41,182 bases of DNA. Origin: DUQU01 sp964481475 (GTDB lineage Bacteria; Bacillota_I; Bacilli_A; Acholeplasmatales; UBA5453). Position 1 is the first letter of the stretch; every line of letters starts with the position of its first letter. The notes under the pieces were generated by a model. The model did not search any database. It had not been told where the DNA came from and saw only the letters and a program-made list of their open reading frames with translations. Positions 7,124 to 16,010 of this stretch are shown here, in pieces. The stretch is taken from contig CAYZTG010000005.1 of NCBI GenBank assembly GCA_964481475.1, positions 1 to 41,182 of the forward strand, read 5' to 3'. Position numbers and translations under genes: made by a program.

Positions 7124-7969
7124 TTATTTGTGTTTATTTTTAAAAGACTCTAAAACATTAAACATTAAAGCGTTAATAGTCATGGGGCCAACTCCGCCAG
7201 GTACTGGAGTAATTAAAGAAGCCTTCTCTTTAACACTTTCAAAATCAACATCTCCTACAATTTTACCATCAACTCTATTAATACCCACATCAACTACAAT
7301 TACACCATCTTTAACCATTTCTCCATTAATGATATTTACAACCCCAGTAGCAACTACTAAGATATCCGCAAGTTTGGTTAAAGATGCTAAATCTTTTGTT
7401 TTTGAATGACAAACTGTCACCGTAGCGTGTCTATGCATTAATAATCTTGCCATTGGAGCACCAACTAAATTTGAAGCCCCTACAATCACAGCATGCTTAC
7501 CAACATAATCAACATTATAATGATCTAACAGCATCATCACACCTTTTGGTGTTGCTGGTAGTAAACCATACTGTCTATTTGCTAATCTTCCAGCATTAAT
7601 AAAGGAAAGCCCGTCAACATCTTTATTAGGATCGATATGATTTAAAATAACATCACTATTAATATGTTTAGGCAAAGGTAATTGGACAATCATTCCATCT
7701 ACACTATCATCTTTATTTAAGTCATCAACAACTTTAAGCAATTCTTCTTCTAAAATATTTTCATCTAATCTTAACGTTATTCCATTAATTCCCACTCTCT
7801 TACTAGCTTTTTCTTTACTAGAAACATATGCCATTGAAGCAGGATTATTTCCCACTAAAACAACAACTAGCTTAGGGACTCTTCCATAAGTTTTTTCTAA
7901 AAGAATAACTTCTTCTTTTATTTTACTCTCTAACTCACGAGCTGTTTTTTTGCCGTCTAAGATATTCAT
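7124..7969 (-). CDS. folD: Bifunctional methylene-THF dehydrogenase / methenyl-THF cyclohydrolase
   Basis: A 281-residue enzyme converting 5,10-methylene-THF to 10-formyl-THF in two steps, or the reverse. Conserved features: YVSSKEKA with the catalytic lysine at residue 52, QLPLPKHI, DVDGL and the C-terminal TPVPGGVGPMT. The nucleotide-binding turn reads GASNLVGAP instead of the usual GRSNIVGKP; loss of that arginine may change NADP/NAD preference (inference). Its ATG overlaps the fhs stop by one base, so the two are co-translated. Fhs plus FolD would feed formate into methylene-THF for thymidylate and serine. Confidence 0.98.
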   Translation of the reverse strand: MNILDGKKTARELESKIKEEVILLEKTYGRVPKLVVVLVGNNPASMAYVSSKEKASKRVGINGITLRLDENILEEELLKVVDDLNKDDSVDGMIVQLPLPKHINSDVILNHIDPNKDVDGLSFINAGRLANRQYGLLPATPKGVMMLLDHYNVDYVGKHAVIVGASNLVGAPMARLLMHRHATVTVCHSKTKDLASLTKLADILVVATGVVNIINGEMVKDGVIVVDVGINRVDGKIVGDVDFESVKEKASLITPVPGGVGPMTINALMFNVLESFKNKHK

Positions 7970-9600
7970 TATAATCGTCCTTTAATAACACCTTCATTAG
8001 TAATAAACATCTTCTCTGCATTTGGTACTTTTGGTAATCCAGGCATTGTAATAATTCCTTTTGTTAAAACTACAACAAATCCTGCTCCTCTAGAAACTCT
8101 TGCATCACTTATTACTAAATCAAATTCATAAACCGTACCTCTTAATTTAGCACGATTTGAAAACGATAATGGCGTTTTTGCTATAACGACTGGTAAGTCA
8201 TGATAATTTTTATTAAGTAAGTCTAATTTTTCTTTAGCTTCTTCAGAATATTTAACTGTTGTCGCTCCATAGATTGTTGTGGCAATTTTTTCCACCTTTT
8301 GATATAAGTCGTCTTCTAAATTATAAATAGTCTTGAAATTATTTTTTTCTTCAACTAGTTTAACAACTTTCTCAGCAAAATCAACAGCCCCTTTTGAACC
8401 TTCTGCAAAAGAGTCAACAAACGAAACTGGATGACCTTCTTTTTTAGCCCAATTAATAAAGTATTCTACTTCTTCTTCTGGATCATTAATAAAATGATTC
8501 ATTGCGATTACATACGGAATACCATATTTTTTCATATTACTAGCATGTCTTTCAATATTTACTAAACCATCTTTTAATGCTTCTAATCCTGATTTACCTT
8601 CATCTTCAAAACCGTGATATTTAAGAGCTCTTAAAGTTGCTACTAAAACAGCAGCATCAGGGTTTTTACCTAAAAATCTTGTTTTCACATCAATAAACTT
8701 TTCTGCACCTAAGTCAGCACCAAAGCCAGCTTCCGTTACAACATAATCACCAAGCTTTAAAGCCATTTTAGTTGCTAATAAAGAATTACATCCATGAGCA
8801 ATATTTGCAAACGGTCCTCCATGAACAAAAACAGGCGTTCCTTCTAGTGTTTGCACTAAGTTTGGCTTAATTGCTTCTTTCAATAATATTACTAAACTAT
8901 CAGTAACGTTTAATTTATCTGCATAAATCTCATTTCCAGCTTTATCATAGGCAATTAAAATGTTTCCTAATCTTTCTCTTAAGTTTTCTAAACTACTAGC
9001 TAATGCTAGAATAGCCATCACTTCGCTAGCTGCTGTGATAATAAAATTATCAGGTCTGAGATCTGTTTGAATATTTCTAATATTGCGGTCATTCATATCA
9101 AGTGTTCTTGGCCAAACTACTCTTGTTGGGTCAATATTTAATTCATTATCATAAAATATATGATTGTCAATTGCAGCACTTAAAAAATTATGAGCAGTGC
9201 TAATTGCGTGTAAGTCTCCTGTAAAATGAAGATTAATCTTCTCCCTAGGAATAATTTGCGCATAGCCACCACCTGTTGCGCCACCTTTCATTCCTAAAAC
9301 AGGCCCTAATGAAGGTTCTCTTAACGCTGTAATGACATTTTTACCAATTCGTTTTAAACCATCACTTAAGCCAATGCTCATTGTTGTTTTACCTTCCCCT
9401 GCTGGAGTTGGTGTAATAGCTGTGACTAAAATTAATTTCCCATCTTTTTCATGTTCTAGTCTCTTGAGTAAACTTAAGTCAACTTTGGCCATTTCTTTAC
9501 CATAAGCTAATAACTCATTTTCTTTAATTCCCAGCTCATTAGCGAGCAAATTAATATCCTTACCCACGATTGTTTGGGTAATTTCTAAATCTGTTTTCAT
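7969..9600 (-). CDS. fhs: Formate-tetrahydrofolate ligase
   Basis: A 543-residue ATP-dependent ligase making 10-formyl-THF from formate. The nucleotide-binding loop TPTPAGEGKTT lies at residues 63-73; MKGGATGGGYAQ, LHFTGDLHA and the C-terminal GFVVVLTKGIITMPGLP are family signatures. Its length is near the usual 555. A GGAGGG ribosome site sits just before ATG 9600. It is the first gene of a two-gene operon with folD. Confidence 0.98.
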   Translation of the reverse strand: MKTDLEITQTIVGKDINLLANELGIKENELLAYGKEMAKVDLSLLKRLEHEKDGKLILVTAITPTPAGEGKTTMSIGLSDGLKRIGKNVITALREPSLGPVLGMKGGATGGGYAQIIPREKINLHFTGDLHAISTAHNFLSAAIDNHIFYDNELNIDPTRVVWPRTLDMNDRNIRNIQTDLRPDNFIITAASEVMAILALASSLENLRERLGNILIAYDKAGNEIYADKLNVTDSLVILLKEAIKPNLVQTLEGTPVFVHGGPFANIAHGCNSLLATKMALKLGDYVVTEAGFGADLGAEKFIDVKTRFLGKNPDAAVLVATLRALKYHGFEDEGKSGLEALKDGLVNIERHASNMKKYGIPYVIAMNHFINDPEEEVEYFINWAKKEGHPVSFVDSFAEGSKGAVDFAEKVVKLVEEKNNFKTIYNLEDDLYQKVEKIATTIYGATTVKYSEEAKEKLDLLNKNYHDLPVVIAKTPLSFSNRAKLRGTVYEFDLVISDARVSRGAGFVVVLTKGIITMPGLPKVPNAEKMFITNEGVIKGRL

Positions 9601-9632
9601 ATTCCCTCCATTTAAAGTTTTATTCCTTAATT

Positions 9633-9641
9633 AGTATAACA
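9633..9641 (-). promoter_or_regulatory. Extended -10 promoter of fhs-folD
   Basis: TGTTATACT on the minus strand, 33 bases upstream of the fhs start. No riboswitch-like leader is seen. Confidence 0.55.
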
Positions 9642-9727
9642 TAATAATAAGCTATTTTAAAACCTAAATAATATATTTAGATTGATTTTAATTAAACGCT
9701 TACATTTTTTACTTATCACTATAAATA

Positions 9728-9764
9728 AAAAACACAAATCTGGATTTTTAGATTTGTGTTTTTA
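9728..9764 (-). terminator. Terminator after yjdM
   Basis: An 11-bp stem, AACACAAATCT with its complement, flanked by A/T runs on both sides. It can act in either direction, but only the minus-strand yjdM end (9769) needs it. Confidence 0.9.
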
Positions 9765-9768
9765 TCTT

Positions 9769-10092
9769 TTATGCTTTTTTAACAAATTCAGTTTTAAGAC
9801 TCATCTTACCAATTCCTTTAATAAAACAGTCTATATCATGATCACTATCAACTAACTTGATATTAGTTACCTTAGTCCCTTGTTTAACGACATTGCTAGA
9901 TCCTTTTACTTTTAAATCTTTAAGCACAACAATATCATCACCATCATTTAAAATAGTTCCAAAAGCATCTTTATAGACTTTTTCATTGTTCTTATTAATT
10001 TTCATTGGATCCCATGAAAACTGGCATGCAGAACACACCATTAAATTATTATCTTCATATGTATATTCAAAACCACAACTAGGACATTTCAT
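9769..10092 (-). CDS. yjdM: YjdM/PhnA-family zinc-ribbon protein
   Basis: A 107-residue protein of the YjdM (formerly PhnA) family. An N-terminal zinc ribbon has Cys3-x2-Cys6 and Cys20-x2-Cys23; the C-terminal SH3-like part has DGDDIVVLKDLKVKGSS and GTKVTNIKLVDSDHDIDC, close to the family consensus. Despite the old name, a role in phosphonate breakdown is not supported for the family and the real function is unknown. A strong AAAGGAGG precedes ATG. It lies 32 bases downstream of the FAD oxidoreductase gene, probably in one transcript. Confidence 0.95.
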   Translation of the reverse strand: MKCPSCGFEYTYEDNNLMVCSACQFSWDPMKINKNNEKVYKDAFGTILNDGDDIVVLKDLKVKGSSNVVKQGTKVTNIKLVDSDHDIDCFIKGIGKMSLKTEFVKKA

Positions 10093-10124
10093 TAATAAAA
10101 CCTCCTTTAATATTATTTTTGTTT

Positions 10125-11525
10125 CTACTTTATAATCTGCCTTGCAATATGAACTCCATTAGCCCCTGCTTGTGCCAATCCTCTAGTAATTCCTGCCCCA
10201 TCTCCAGCCATATAAAGACCCTTTATTTTAGTTTCAAAATTACTATTAACTTCTGGTCTAGCACTATAAAACTTTGTTTCTACTCCGTAAAAAAGTGTAT
10301 GTTCACTAGCTATACCAGGAGTAATAATGTTGAGCGCTTCAATCATTTCAATCAATGATTTCATTGTATTGTAAGGTAAAACCAAACCTAAATCCCCCGG
10401 CATTGCCTCTTTAAGACTTGGTCTAACAAACCCCTCTCTTAAGCTTTTTTCCGTAGTAGGTTGTCCTTTTATAATATCACCATACTTTTGAACAATTACG
10501 CCTCCTAATGCTAATTTATTTGCAAGGCTCCCTATCGCATGAGCGAACTCGTTTGGTGAATCAATTGGTTCTTCAAATCGATGAGAAACTAACAGAGCAA
10601 AATTGGTGTTATTAGTTCCTAACTTAGGGTCTCTAAAGGCATGCCCATTTACAATAGTTGTTCCATTGTGATTTTCAACTACTACATGGCCACTTGGATT
10701 ACTACAAAATGTTCTTACTTGTGTTCCAACGCTTGTATTAAAAACAAATTTGCCTTCATATAAATGCGTATTTATTTCTTCCATAACTAAGTTTGATGTT
10801 TCCACTCTTACGCCAATGTCAACCTGGTTATTACTCATCTTGATTTTATGTTTTTTACATAAATCACTAAGAGCGGTCGCTCCTTCTCTTCCCATTGCTA
10901 AAATAACATTATCACTTAATAGTTCTTCGCCGTTTTTTAGTTTAATGCCTTCAACTTTACCATCCTTGATAATGACATCTTCCATCTCAGTTTTAAAGCG
11001 CATTTCGATTCTATCTTTCAACCATTCATTGATTCTTTCCATAATCATTAGATTTTGTTCAGTTCCCAAATGTCTTAACTTTGCTCTTAACATTTTTAGA
11101 TTTCCACTAAGAGCCTTCTTTTCAATTTCTCTAACCTTTGGTGTTAAAGGGTCAGTTATTTCTGTACTAGCACCATGGGATAAATTAATTTCATCTACAT
11201 ACTCAATTAATTTAATAACTTCATCGTCATCTAAATATTCTGTCATCCAGCCGCCAAATTCAGCTGTAATGTTAAACTTACCATCACTATAAGCACCACT
11301 TCCGCCAAACCCTGAAGTAATACTGCATGCAGGATAACAGCCTAAATAACCTTTAGGATTAGTTGGACACTTAGTTAATTTCCCTTTTAAAATAGGACAC
11401 TTTCTATCTTTGATATCGTGTCCTCTATCAATAAGCAGAATCTTATAATTAGGTGCCTTTAAAGCAAACTCATACGCACTATACAACCCAGCTGGACCAG
11501 CTCCAACTATAATACAATCATACAT
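10125..11525 (-). CDS. FAD-dependent oxidoreductase (COG2509 type)
   Basis: A 466-residue flavoprotein. The N-terminal Rossmann signature IIVGAGPAGLYSA (residues 5-17) and the C-terminal FAD motif GLYMAGDGAGITRGLAQAG identify a large FAD/NAD(P)-binding dehydrogenase of the uncharacterised COG2509 group. A cysteine-rich segment near residues 43-68 (KCPILKGKLTKCP, then GCYPACSITSGFGG) is typical of the group. The substrate is unknown. It has a strong AAAGGAGG site before ATG 11525 and an extended -10 upstream. Confidence 0.9.
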   Translation of the reverse strand: MYDCIIVGAGPAGLYSAYEFALKAPNYKILLIDRGHDIKDRKCPILKGKLTKCPTNPKGYLGCYPACSITSGFGGSGAYSDGKFNITAEFGGWMTEYLDDDEVIKLIEYVDEINLSHGASTEITDPLTPKVREIEKKALSGNLKMLRAKLRHLGTEQNLMIMERINEWLKDRIEMRFKTEMEDVIIKDGKVEGIKLKNGEELLSDNVILAMGREGATALSDLCKKHKIKMSNNQVDIGVRVETSNLVMEEINTHLYEGKFVFNTSVGTQVRTFCSNPSGHVVVENHNGTTIVNGHAFRDPKLGTNNTNFALLVSHRFEEPIDSPNEFAHAIGSLANKLALGGVIVQKYGDIIKGQPTTEKSLREGFVRPSLKEAMPGDLGLVLPYNTMKSLIEMIEALNIITPGIASEHTLFYGVETKFYSARPEVNSNFETKIKGLYMAGDGAGITRGLAQAGANGVHIARQIIK

Positions 11526-11558
11526 TAATAATGCCTCCTTTAATTTTTAACCAAAAGT

Positions 11559-11567
11559 ATCTTATCA
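11559..11567 (-). promoter_or_regulatory. Extended -10 promoter of FAD oxidoreductase-yjdM
   Basis: TGATAAGAT on the minus strand, 34 bases before the start at 11525. No -35 is evident. Confidence 0.45.
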
Positions 11568-11594
11568 TAACTATCTCAAAATACCTAAAAGAAC

Positions 11595-12731
11595 TTATTT
11601 AAAATAGTTTTGTACCAAAACAACTGGCGTACTTCTATCGCCGCTACCACTAACCAAATCACATAAGGTCCCAAGCAAATCAATATATCTTCTTGGTGTA
11701 GTCCCCAAAGAATCATGATTAGAAAAATTAGTTTTCTTTTCTAAAATTGCCTTTTCTAGTTCTTCATTTTTTAAATCTTTAAACTCATTCTCAATAACAT
11801 ATTTTAACTTAAATTCATTAGGTGATCCAATAAGACCCTTAGTATAACTAGGGCTTACTACTGGATCGCATAACTCCCATATATTTGTAAAAGGATCTTT
11901 AAAAGCACCGTCCCCATAAATTAAAACTTCTACATGCTTTTTAGCATTTTGATAAACCTTATCTTGAACTGCTTTTAAAAATTCTTGATTATCATTTGGA
12001 AATAATTTGATTAAATTATCAGAAGAATAATTAGAACCTAACAACCCATAATCTTTATTAAAACCACTACCATTAATACTCTTAGTTAATAAATCATCAA
12101 GGCCAAACGTTAAAGCTTTTCCTTTTAAGAGTTCTTTGGTTTTACTTCTTTCATGGACATTACTAACTAATACTTGATTAGTATACTTTAAGATTTCTAA
12201 AGGGTTATTACTAAAGATGAATTTAATATGAGATCCTTCCTTCAAGACAACCTCTTTATAATAGTCAATCATATTTATATTAGTCCAAGGATGCTTAAAG
12301 TCCTTAAAATATTTATAATACGTTTCTTCATCAAATACTTCCTTCGAAATTGTTCCTAACTTATCCATTTCTAAAATCGGATTTCCTACTTCATCATAAG
12401 GATAAGAGATTAACATCACTAAGTTCTTTTTTGCTCTTGCAAAAGCCTTTAATAACATGCTAAATCTATTTCTAGATAGAATGGGAAAGACGATACCTAA
12501 AGTGTTTTCGTTAAACTTTTGATTAACATCTTCAACAATATCATCAATGCTCACATAATTATTATGAGCAATGCTTACAACGGCCTCTGTAATGCCCACA
12601 ACATCTTTATCATTTAACTCATAGTTATTAATTTTAGAATCTTCTAAAATACTGTTTACAACAATCTCTACTAAGTTATCATGCGCTTTTATTATAGGAG
12701 TTTTAATACCTCTAACAATCATGTTTTTCAT
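11595..12731 (-). CDS. CofE-like (coenzyme F420-0:gamma-glutamyl ligase family) protein
   Basis: A 378-residue protein. Its N-terminal part reads VRGIKTPIIKAHDNLVEIV, then DKDVVGITEAVVSIAHNNYV, the pattern of the CofE / F420-0:gamma-glutamyl ligase family. The protein is longer than archaeal CofE (about 250) and belongs to a set of roughly 380-residue Bacillota homologues whose substrate is unknown. Nothing else for F420 is visible here, so F420 synthesis should not be assumed; a different carboxylate-amine ligase reaction is likelier (inference). The start at 12731 is chosen because GGTGAT precedes it and because the upstream in-frame ATG at 12749 overlaps the TATAAT box. Confidence 0.75.
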   Translation of the reverse strand: MKNMIVRGIKTPIIKAHDNLVEIVVNSILEDSKINNYELNDKDVVGITEAVVSIAHNNYVSIDDIVEDVNQKFNENTLGIVFPILSRNRFSMLLKAFARAKKNLVMLISYPYDEVGNPILEMDKLGTISKEVFDEETYYKYFKDFKHPWTNINMIDYYKEVVLKEGSHIKFIFSNNPLEILKYTNQVLVSNVHERSKTKELLKGKALTFGLDDLLTKSINGSGFNKDYGLLGSNYSSDNLIKLFPNDNQEFLKAVQDKVYQNAKKHVEVLIYGDGAFKDPFTNIWELCDPVVSPSYTKGLIGSPNEFKLKYVIENEFKDLKNEELEKAILEKKTNFSNHDSLGTTPRRYIDLLGTLCDLVSGSGDRSTPVVLVQNYFK

Positions 12732-12747
12732 TTTATCACCACAAATC

Positions 12748-12753
12748 ATTATA
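12748..12753 (-). promoter_or_regulatory. -10 element of CofE-like gene
   Basis: TATAAT on the minus strand, which overlaps an in-frame ATG at 12749 and therefore argues for the later start at 12731. The 5' leader would be only about 10 nt. Confidence 0.55.
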
Positions 12754-12817
12754 CACTAAAACAGTACAATTAACTATGCCAAAATTAAGTTTAACCATTT
12801 GAATTTGTTAATGCAAA

Positions 12818-12850
12818 TAAAAAAAGGTTTGCTTATAAAAACGCAAACCT
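12818..12850 (-). terminator. Terminator after ilvE
   Basis: AGGTTTGC and GCAAACCT pair around a short loop and are followed on the minus strand by eight T. Confidence 0.92.
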
Positions 12851-12873
12851 CATGCTAAATATCTTATAACTAA

Positions 12874-13875
12874 TTAACCAATAATTGTAATCCAACCGTA
12901 AGGATCTTCAATCTCACCAAACTGAATTCCTGTTAATAATTCCTTTAATTTTACTGAATAATACCCTGGCTCTTCACTATCTTCAAAAGTATGCTTCTTA
13001 CCATTATGAGTAATAGAACCAACAGGAGTTATTAGTAAAGCTGTCCCACATGCTGCGGCTTCTTTAATATGATCCATTTTATCAATAAAAATATCCCCTT
13101 CAATAACTTTTAGCCCTAATTTATCTTCGGCAAGTGTTTTTAAAGATCTATTAGTGATACTATTTAAGATTGATGGTGATTTTGGCGTAATATATTCATT
13201 ATTATAGGTTATCCCATAAAAGTTTGCCGCGCCTATCTCCTCAATTTTTGTATGTGTTTTAGGATCTAAAAATAACACATCTTGAAACCCTGCCTTTTTA
13301 GCTAAATGAAGGGCATAAATTGAACCACTGTAATTTCCCCCAACTTTAACATCCCCAGTACCAAACGGAGCCGCACGATCATAATCTGATGTAACAACAC
13401 TAATTGGTTTTGGATCCCCTACATAAGCTCCAACAGGTGTTACAAAAACTAAAAAGATGAATTCAGTAGCTGCAGCTAAACCAAGCATTGGCCCAACACC
13501 AATCATTAAGGGTCTAATATATAACGTTCCTTCCGTGCCAAATTCTGGCAAGTATTCTCTGTTTACAAGCACTGCTTCTTTAACCCCTTTTACAAACTCT
13601 TCTACAGGAAGTTCAGGCATTAATAACCTCTTACAAGAAAGTTGAAATCTTCTCGCATTATCTTCTACTCTAAAAAGATTTATTTTCCCATCTTTTCTTT
13701 GGTATGCTTTTAAACCTTCAAAACATTGCATCCCATAATGCAGCGCAGGAGCCATTACTGAAATACTAAAATAATCGTCAGTAACTAACTTCCCTTCTCC
13801 CCAAACGCCATCTTTGAAATGTTTCATATAAACAGCATTTGTTTTATGATAACCAAATCCTAACACTTTTTTCAT
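12874..13875 (-). CDS. ilvE: Branched-chain amino acid aminotransferase
   Basis: A 333-residue PLP enzyme of the class IV aminotransferases that moves the amino group between glutamate and branched-chain 2-oxoacids. The PLP lysine is Lys177 in GDVKVGGNY; LHYGMQCFEGLKAY, TLYIRPLMIG and EIGAANFYGI are family signatures of the eukaryote/Bacillus-type BCAT II group. The start is ATG 13875, with GGGGA just upstream; the ATG three codons earlier sits on top of the ribosome site. No other branched-chain pathway genes are adjacent, so it may serve amino-acid catabolism or glutamate balance. Confidence 0.96.
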   Translation of the reverse strand: MKKVLGFGYHKTNAVYMKHFKDGVWGEGKLVTDDYFSISVMAPALHYGMQCFEGLKAYQRKDGKINLFRVEDNARRFQLSCKRLLMPELPVEEFVKGVKEAVLVNREYLPEFGTEGTLYIRPLMIGVGPMLGLAAATEFIFLVFVTPVGAYVGDPKPISVVTSDYDRAAPFGTGDVKVGGNYSGSIYALHLAKKAGFQDVLFLDPKTHTKIEEIGAANFYGITYNNEYITPKSPSILNSITNRSLKTLAEDKLGLKVIEGDIFIDKMDHIKEAAACGTALLITPVGSITHNGKKHTFEDSEEPGYYSVKLKELLTGIQFGEIEDPYGWITIIG

Positions 13876-13906
13876 ATTCCCCATCCTTTTTGTATTTCTT
13901 TACTAT

Positions 13907-13915
13907 ATCTTATCA
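13907..13915 (-). promoter_or_regulatory. Extended -10 promoter of ilvE
   Basis: TGATAAGAT on the minus strand, directly downstream of the T-tract of the preceding operon's terminator and about 32 bases before ilvE. Confidence 0.5.
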
Positions 13916-13939
13916 TAAAAAAAACCTATTTTATAGGTT
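13916..13939 (-). terminator. Terminator of HTH/coiled-coil/S41 operon
   Basis: AACCTAT-AAA-ATAGGTT followed by T8 on the minus strand. The stem begins at the last bases of the S41 gene's stop codon. Confidence 0.88.
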
Positions 13940-15480
13940 CATTTATTTAACTCATTTAGAAGATCTACTAATTGCTCATCATACTCTTTATTTTTTATTA
14001 AAAATCTATAATAATCAATTAAATGCATTTGTGTTTCTAAATTTAACTCGCCATCAACAATTAATGAATTATTGGCTTGATAAATTTTAAGTGCTTCTTC
14101 AAAATCACTTGTAAATTTATTACTAATATCTTTATAACTAGTTTCTCTACTAACCAAATATTGAAAAGTTTCAATTAAATCATCTTCATCACCTACAGAT
14201 AATTTCTCAAAAAGCACAGGATATAGATAATTATGAACACCAGTTTGCTCATGATATTTTGTAGGAGTAACTCCATTTTTCACGTTGATGCGGTTATTGG
14301 GCAGCCAATAACCAGCTGTATAATTTAAAATGATATTCTCTTCAAAAATATTTGGAAACCTGCGGCCAATATAGTAGCCCCCTTGAAAAACATCCTTCCC
14401 AAATGTTTGTGTACCGAAAACATGATAACCTTCTTGTTTCAAAGCTTCCGCTAACACCTCAGAAGCACTCGCACTTCTTTCATTAACTAATACAGTAATG
14501 CCATAATTCTTTTTCTCGGTTGCCAAAGGATTATAGTCATATTCTATTTCGCCCTTAATATCCTTAATAATTAAAAAAGGATCACTATCAACAATAAAAT
14601 GATACAAAATATCAACTACAGCAGTTAAATATCCTCCACCATCATTTCTAACATCTATAACTAATTCTGTTATCTCGTTTTTTTCCAAAGTTTCTAAAGC
14701 GACTCTAAACTTATTGTGTGTGTCAGCCCCAAACCTATTTATGTAAATATAACCAACCGATCCGAACAATTCATACTCAACACTCTCATTGTTTATCTCT
14801 TTTAAATAATAATCAAATTCATAATAACTCTCAAACCTAACAACACCAATGGTTCTTTTAGTCCCCACTTCTCCTAAAATTAAAGGTATCCTATCATCGG
14901 CAGGAACATCTTTTAATAAGACCCCATCTACAGAAGTTACAAGATCACCAACATATAAATATTTATCAATTTCACTAGCATTGTTTATATTAACTATTAA
15001 AAGTCCTTCTTCTAATTGATTTACTGTAATTCCCAAGCCAACATAGTTCTCATCTTGGTCAATTCCTCTTGAAGATTCTTGATATAAAAAAGTATAAGGA
15101 TCCAAATAGTCATAGAGTTCATACACTTCTTTTATCCCTCTCAAATCAACATTTAAATCTAAATAATAGTTTTCTAATAAAACAGTATATAAAGCATTAA
15201 CTTGTTCATTACTAGACTTGTTTAGTTCCCAAGTAGCAACAAATACTAAATCCTTCTTAGGCATAAAATGAGGAACATCTTTATCCCAACCAGTAAAAAT
15301 AAACATTTCTTTAACCGGATCATTTGGCAAATCTATACTTTCGTTAGCCTTTTTAGAAGTCTCAAAATAAAGACTATTAACATCATCATAAAAGGTTATT
15401 TTATATGTTTGTCCACTTTGACAACTACTAAATAAAAGGACTACTATTATTGACAAAAACACTTGATATAATTTTTTCAT
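13939..15480 (-). CDS. S41-family (CtpA/Prc-like) protease lipoprotein with InlB-type repeat and peptidoglycan-binding-like end
   Basis: A 513-residue surface lipoprotein. The lipobox LFSSC puts the lipid cysteine at residue 20. Domains in order: a Listeria-Bacteroides (Flg_new) repeat with IFTGWDKDVP...LVFVATW (about 28-85), a PDZ domain (about 145-230; LYVGDLVTSVDGVLL), an S41 peptidase core with Ser338 in NERSASASEVLA and Lys362 in TFGKDVFQ, and a C-terminal PG_binding_1-like segment (about 455-490; IYQANNSLIVDGELNLET). The Ser/Lys dyad spacing fits CtpB/Prc. It is the last of three operon genes, six bases after the coiled-coil gene. It probably cleaves a cell-surface or membrane-protein substrate. 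Confidence 0.93.
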   Translation of the reverse strand: MKKLYQVFLSIIVVLLFSSCQSGQTYKITFYDDVNSLYFETSKKANESIDLPNDPVKEMFIFTGWDKDVPHFMPKKDLVFVATWELNKSSNEQVNALYTVLLENYYLDLNVDLRGIKEVYELYDYLDPYTFLYQESSRGIDQDENYVGLGITVNQLEEGLLIVNINNASEIDKYLYVGDLVTSVDGVLLKDVPADDRIPLILGEVGTKRTIGVVRFESYYEFDYYLKEINNESVEYELFGSVGYIYINRFGADTHNKFRVALETLEKNEITELVIDVRNDGGGYLTAVVDILYHFIVDSDPFLIIKDIKGEIEYDYNPLATEKKNYGITVLVNERSASASEVLAEALKQEGYHVFGTQTFGKDVFQGGYYIGRRFPNIFEENIILNYTAGYWLPNNRINVKNGVTPTKYHEQTGVHNYLYPVLFEKLSVGDEDDLIETFQYLVSRETSYKDISNKFTSDFEEALKIYQANNSLIVDGELNLETQMHLIDYYRFLIKNKEYDEQLVDLLNELNK

Positions 15481-15485
15481 TTACA

Positions 15486-16010
15486 TTACCTTTTTTCTAC
15501 CTTATCTGCTTTTTCAAAATACACATTTATCGTTTCTCTAATTTCCTTAATTGCTCTATCATAAACATTATTATCTTTAGCACTTTTGACAGTCAAAAGT
15601 AAAAAAACTATTAAGCTAATAATACTAACAATAAAGAAAACTATCATTAAAATTGTTGAAGAGTTTATTAAATTATACACCGATAATGCCATAAATACGA
15701 CTAGAGAAACTAAGGAAAAAGTTCTTATCATTTTTAAAGGAATATTAGGTATTTCCTTTAAGCCCTCCCTTTTATCTTTAAGCCTTTCGTACTCTTTTAT
15801 GATCTTTTCCAACTCATCTATCTCCTCAGTAATCTTTATTAAAGCATTATAATTAACTAAAGACTTAGATCTTCTTAAGATTAGTTTTTGTCTTTGTTCG
15901 TCTTTCTCGGTTGTTAAAAGTTCAAATCCCAACTTATTAAACTCATTAGTCTTACTTTGAAGAGTCTCATTATCTTTAAGAAGATATTCCTTAATTTCAT
16001 AAATAATCAT
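15486..16010 (-). CDS. Coiled-coil membrane protein of unknown function
   Basis: 174 residues, no family recognised. The N-terminal half (about 10-85) is charged and predicted helical, with a heptad-like stretch ITEEIDELEKIIKEYERLK suggesting a coiled coil. Two adjacent membrane helices follow (about 95-118 and 121-145), then a charged C-terminal tail. The start is ATG 16010; GGAGTG precedes it by 6-8 bases, and the in-frame GTG at 16019 lies inside that ribosome site. It overlaps the upstream HTH gene by 14 bases and precedes the S41 lipoprotein gene by six, so it is the middle gene of an operon. Confidence 0.8.
   Translation of the reverse strand: MIIYEIKEYLLKDNETLQSKTNEFNKLGFELLTTEKDEQRQKLILRRSKSLVNYNALIKITEEIDELEKIIKEYERLKDKREGLKEIPNIPLKMIRTFSLVSLVVFMALSVYNLINSSTILMIVFFIVSIISLIVFLLLTVKSAKDNNVYDRAIKEIRETINVYFEKADKVEKR

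Noticed and set aside
9664..9680. Short palindrome CTAAAT-AATAT-ATTTAG upstream of fhs
   Set aside because: Only six pure A/T-rich pairs with one C-G end; expected often by chance at this base composition.
10119..11292. Plus-strand open frames opposite the FAD oxidoreductase
   Set aside because: They lack ribosome sites and protein-like content and lie wholly within a well-supported minus-strand gene.
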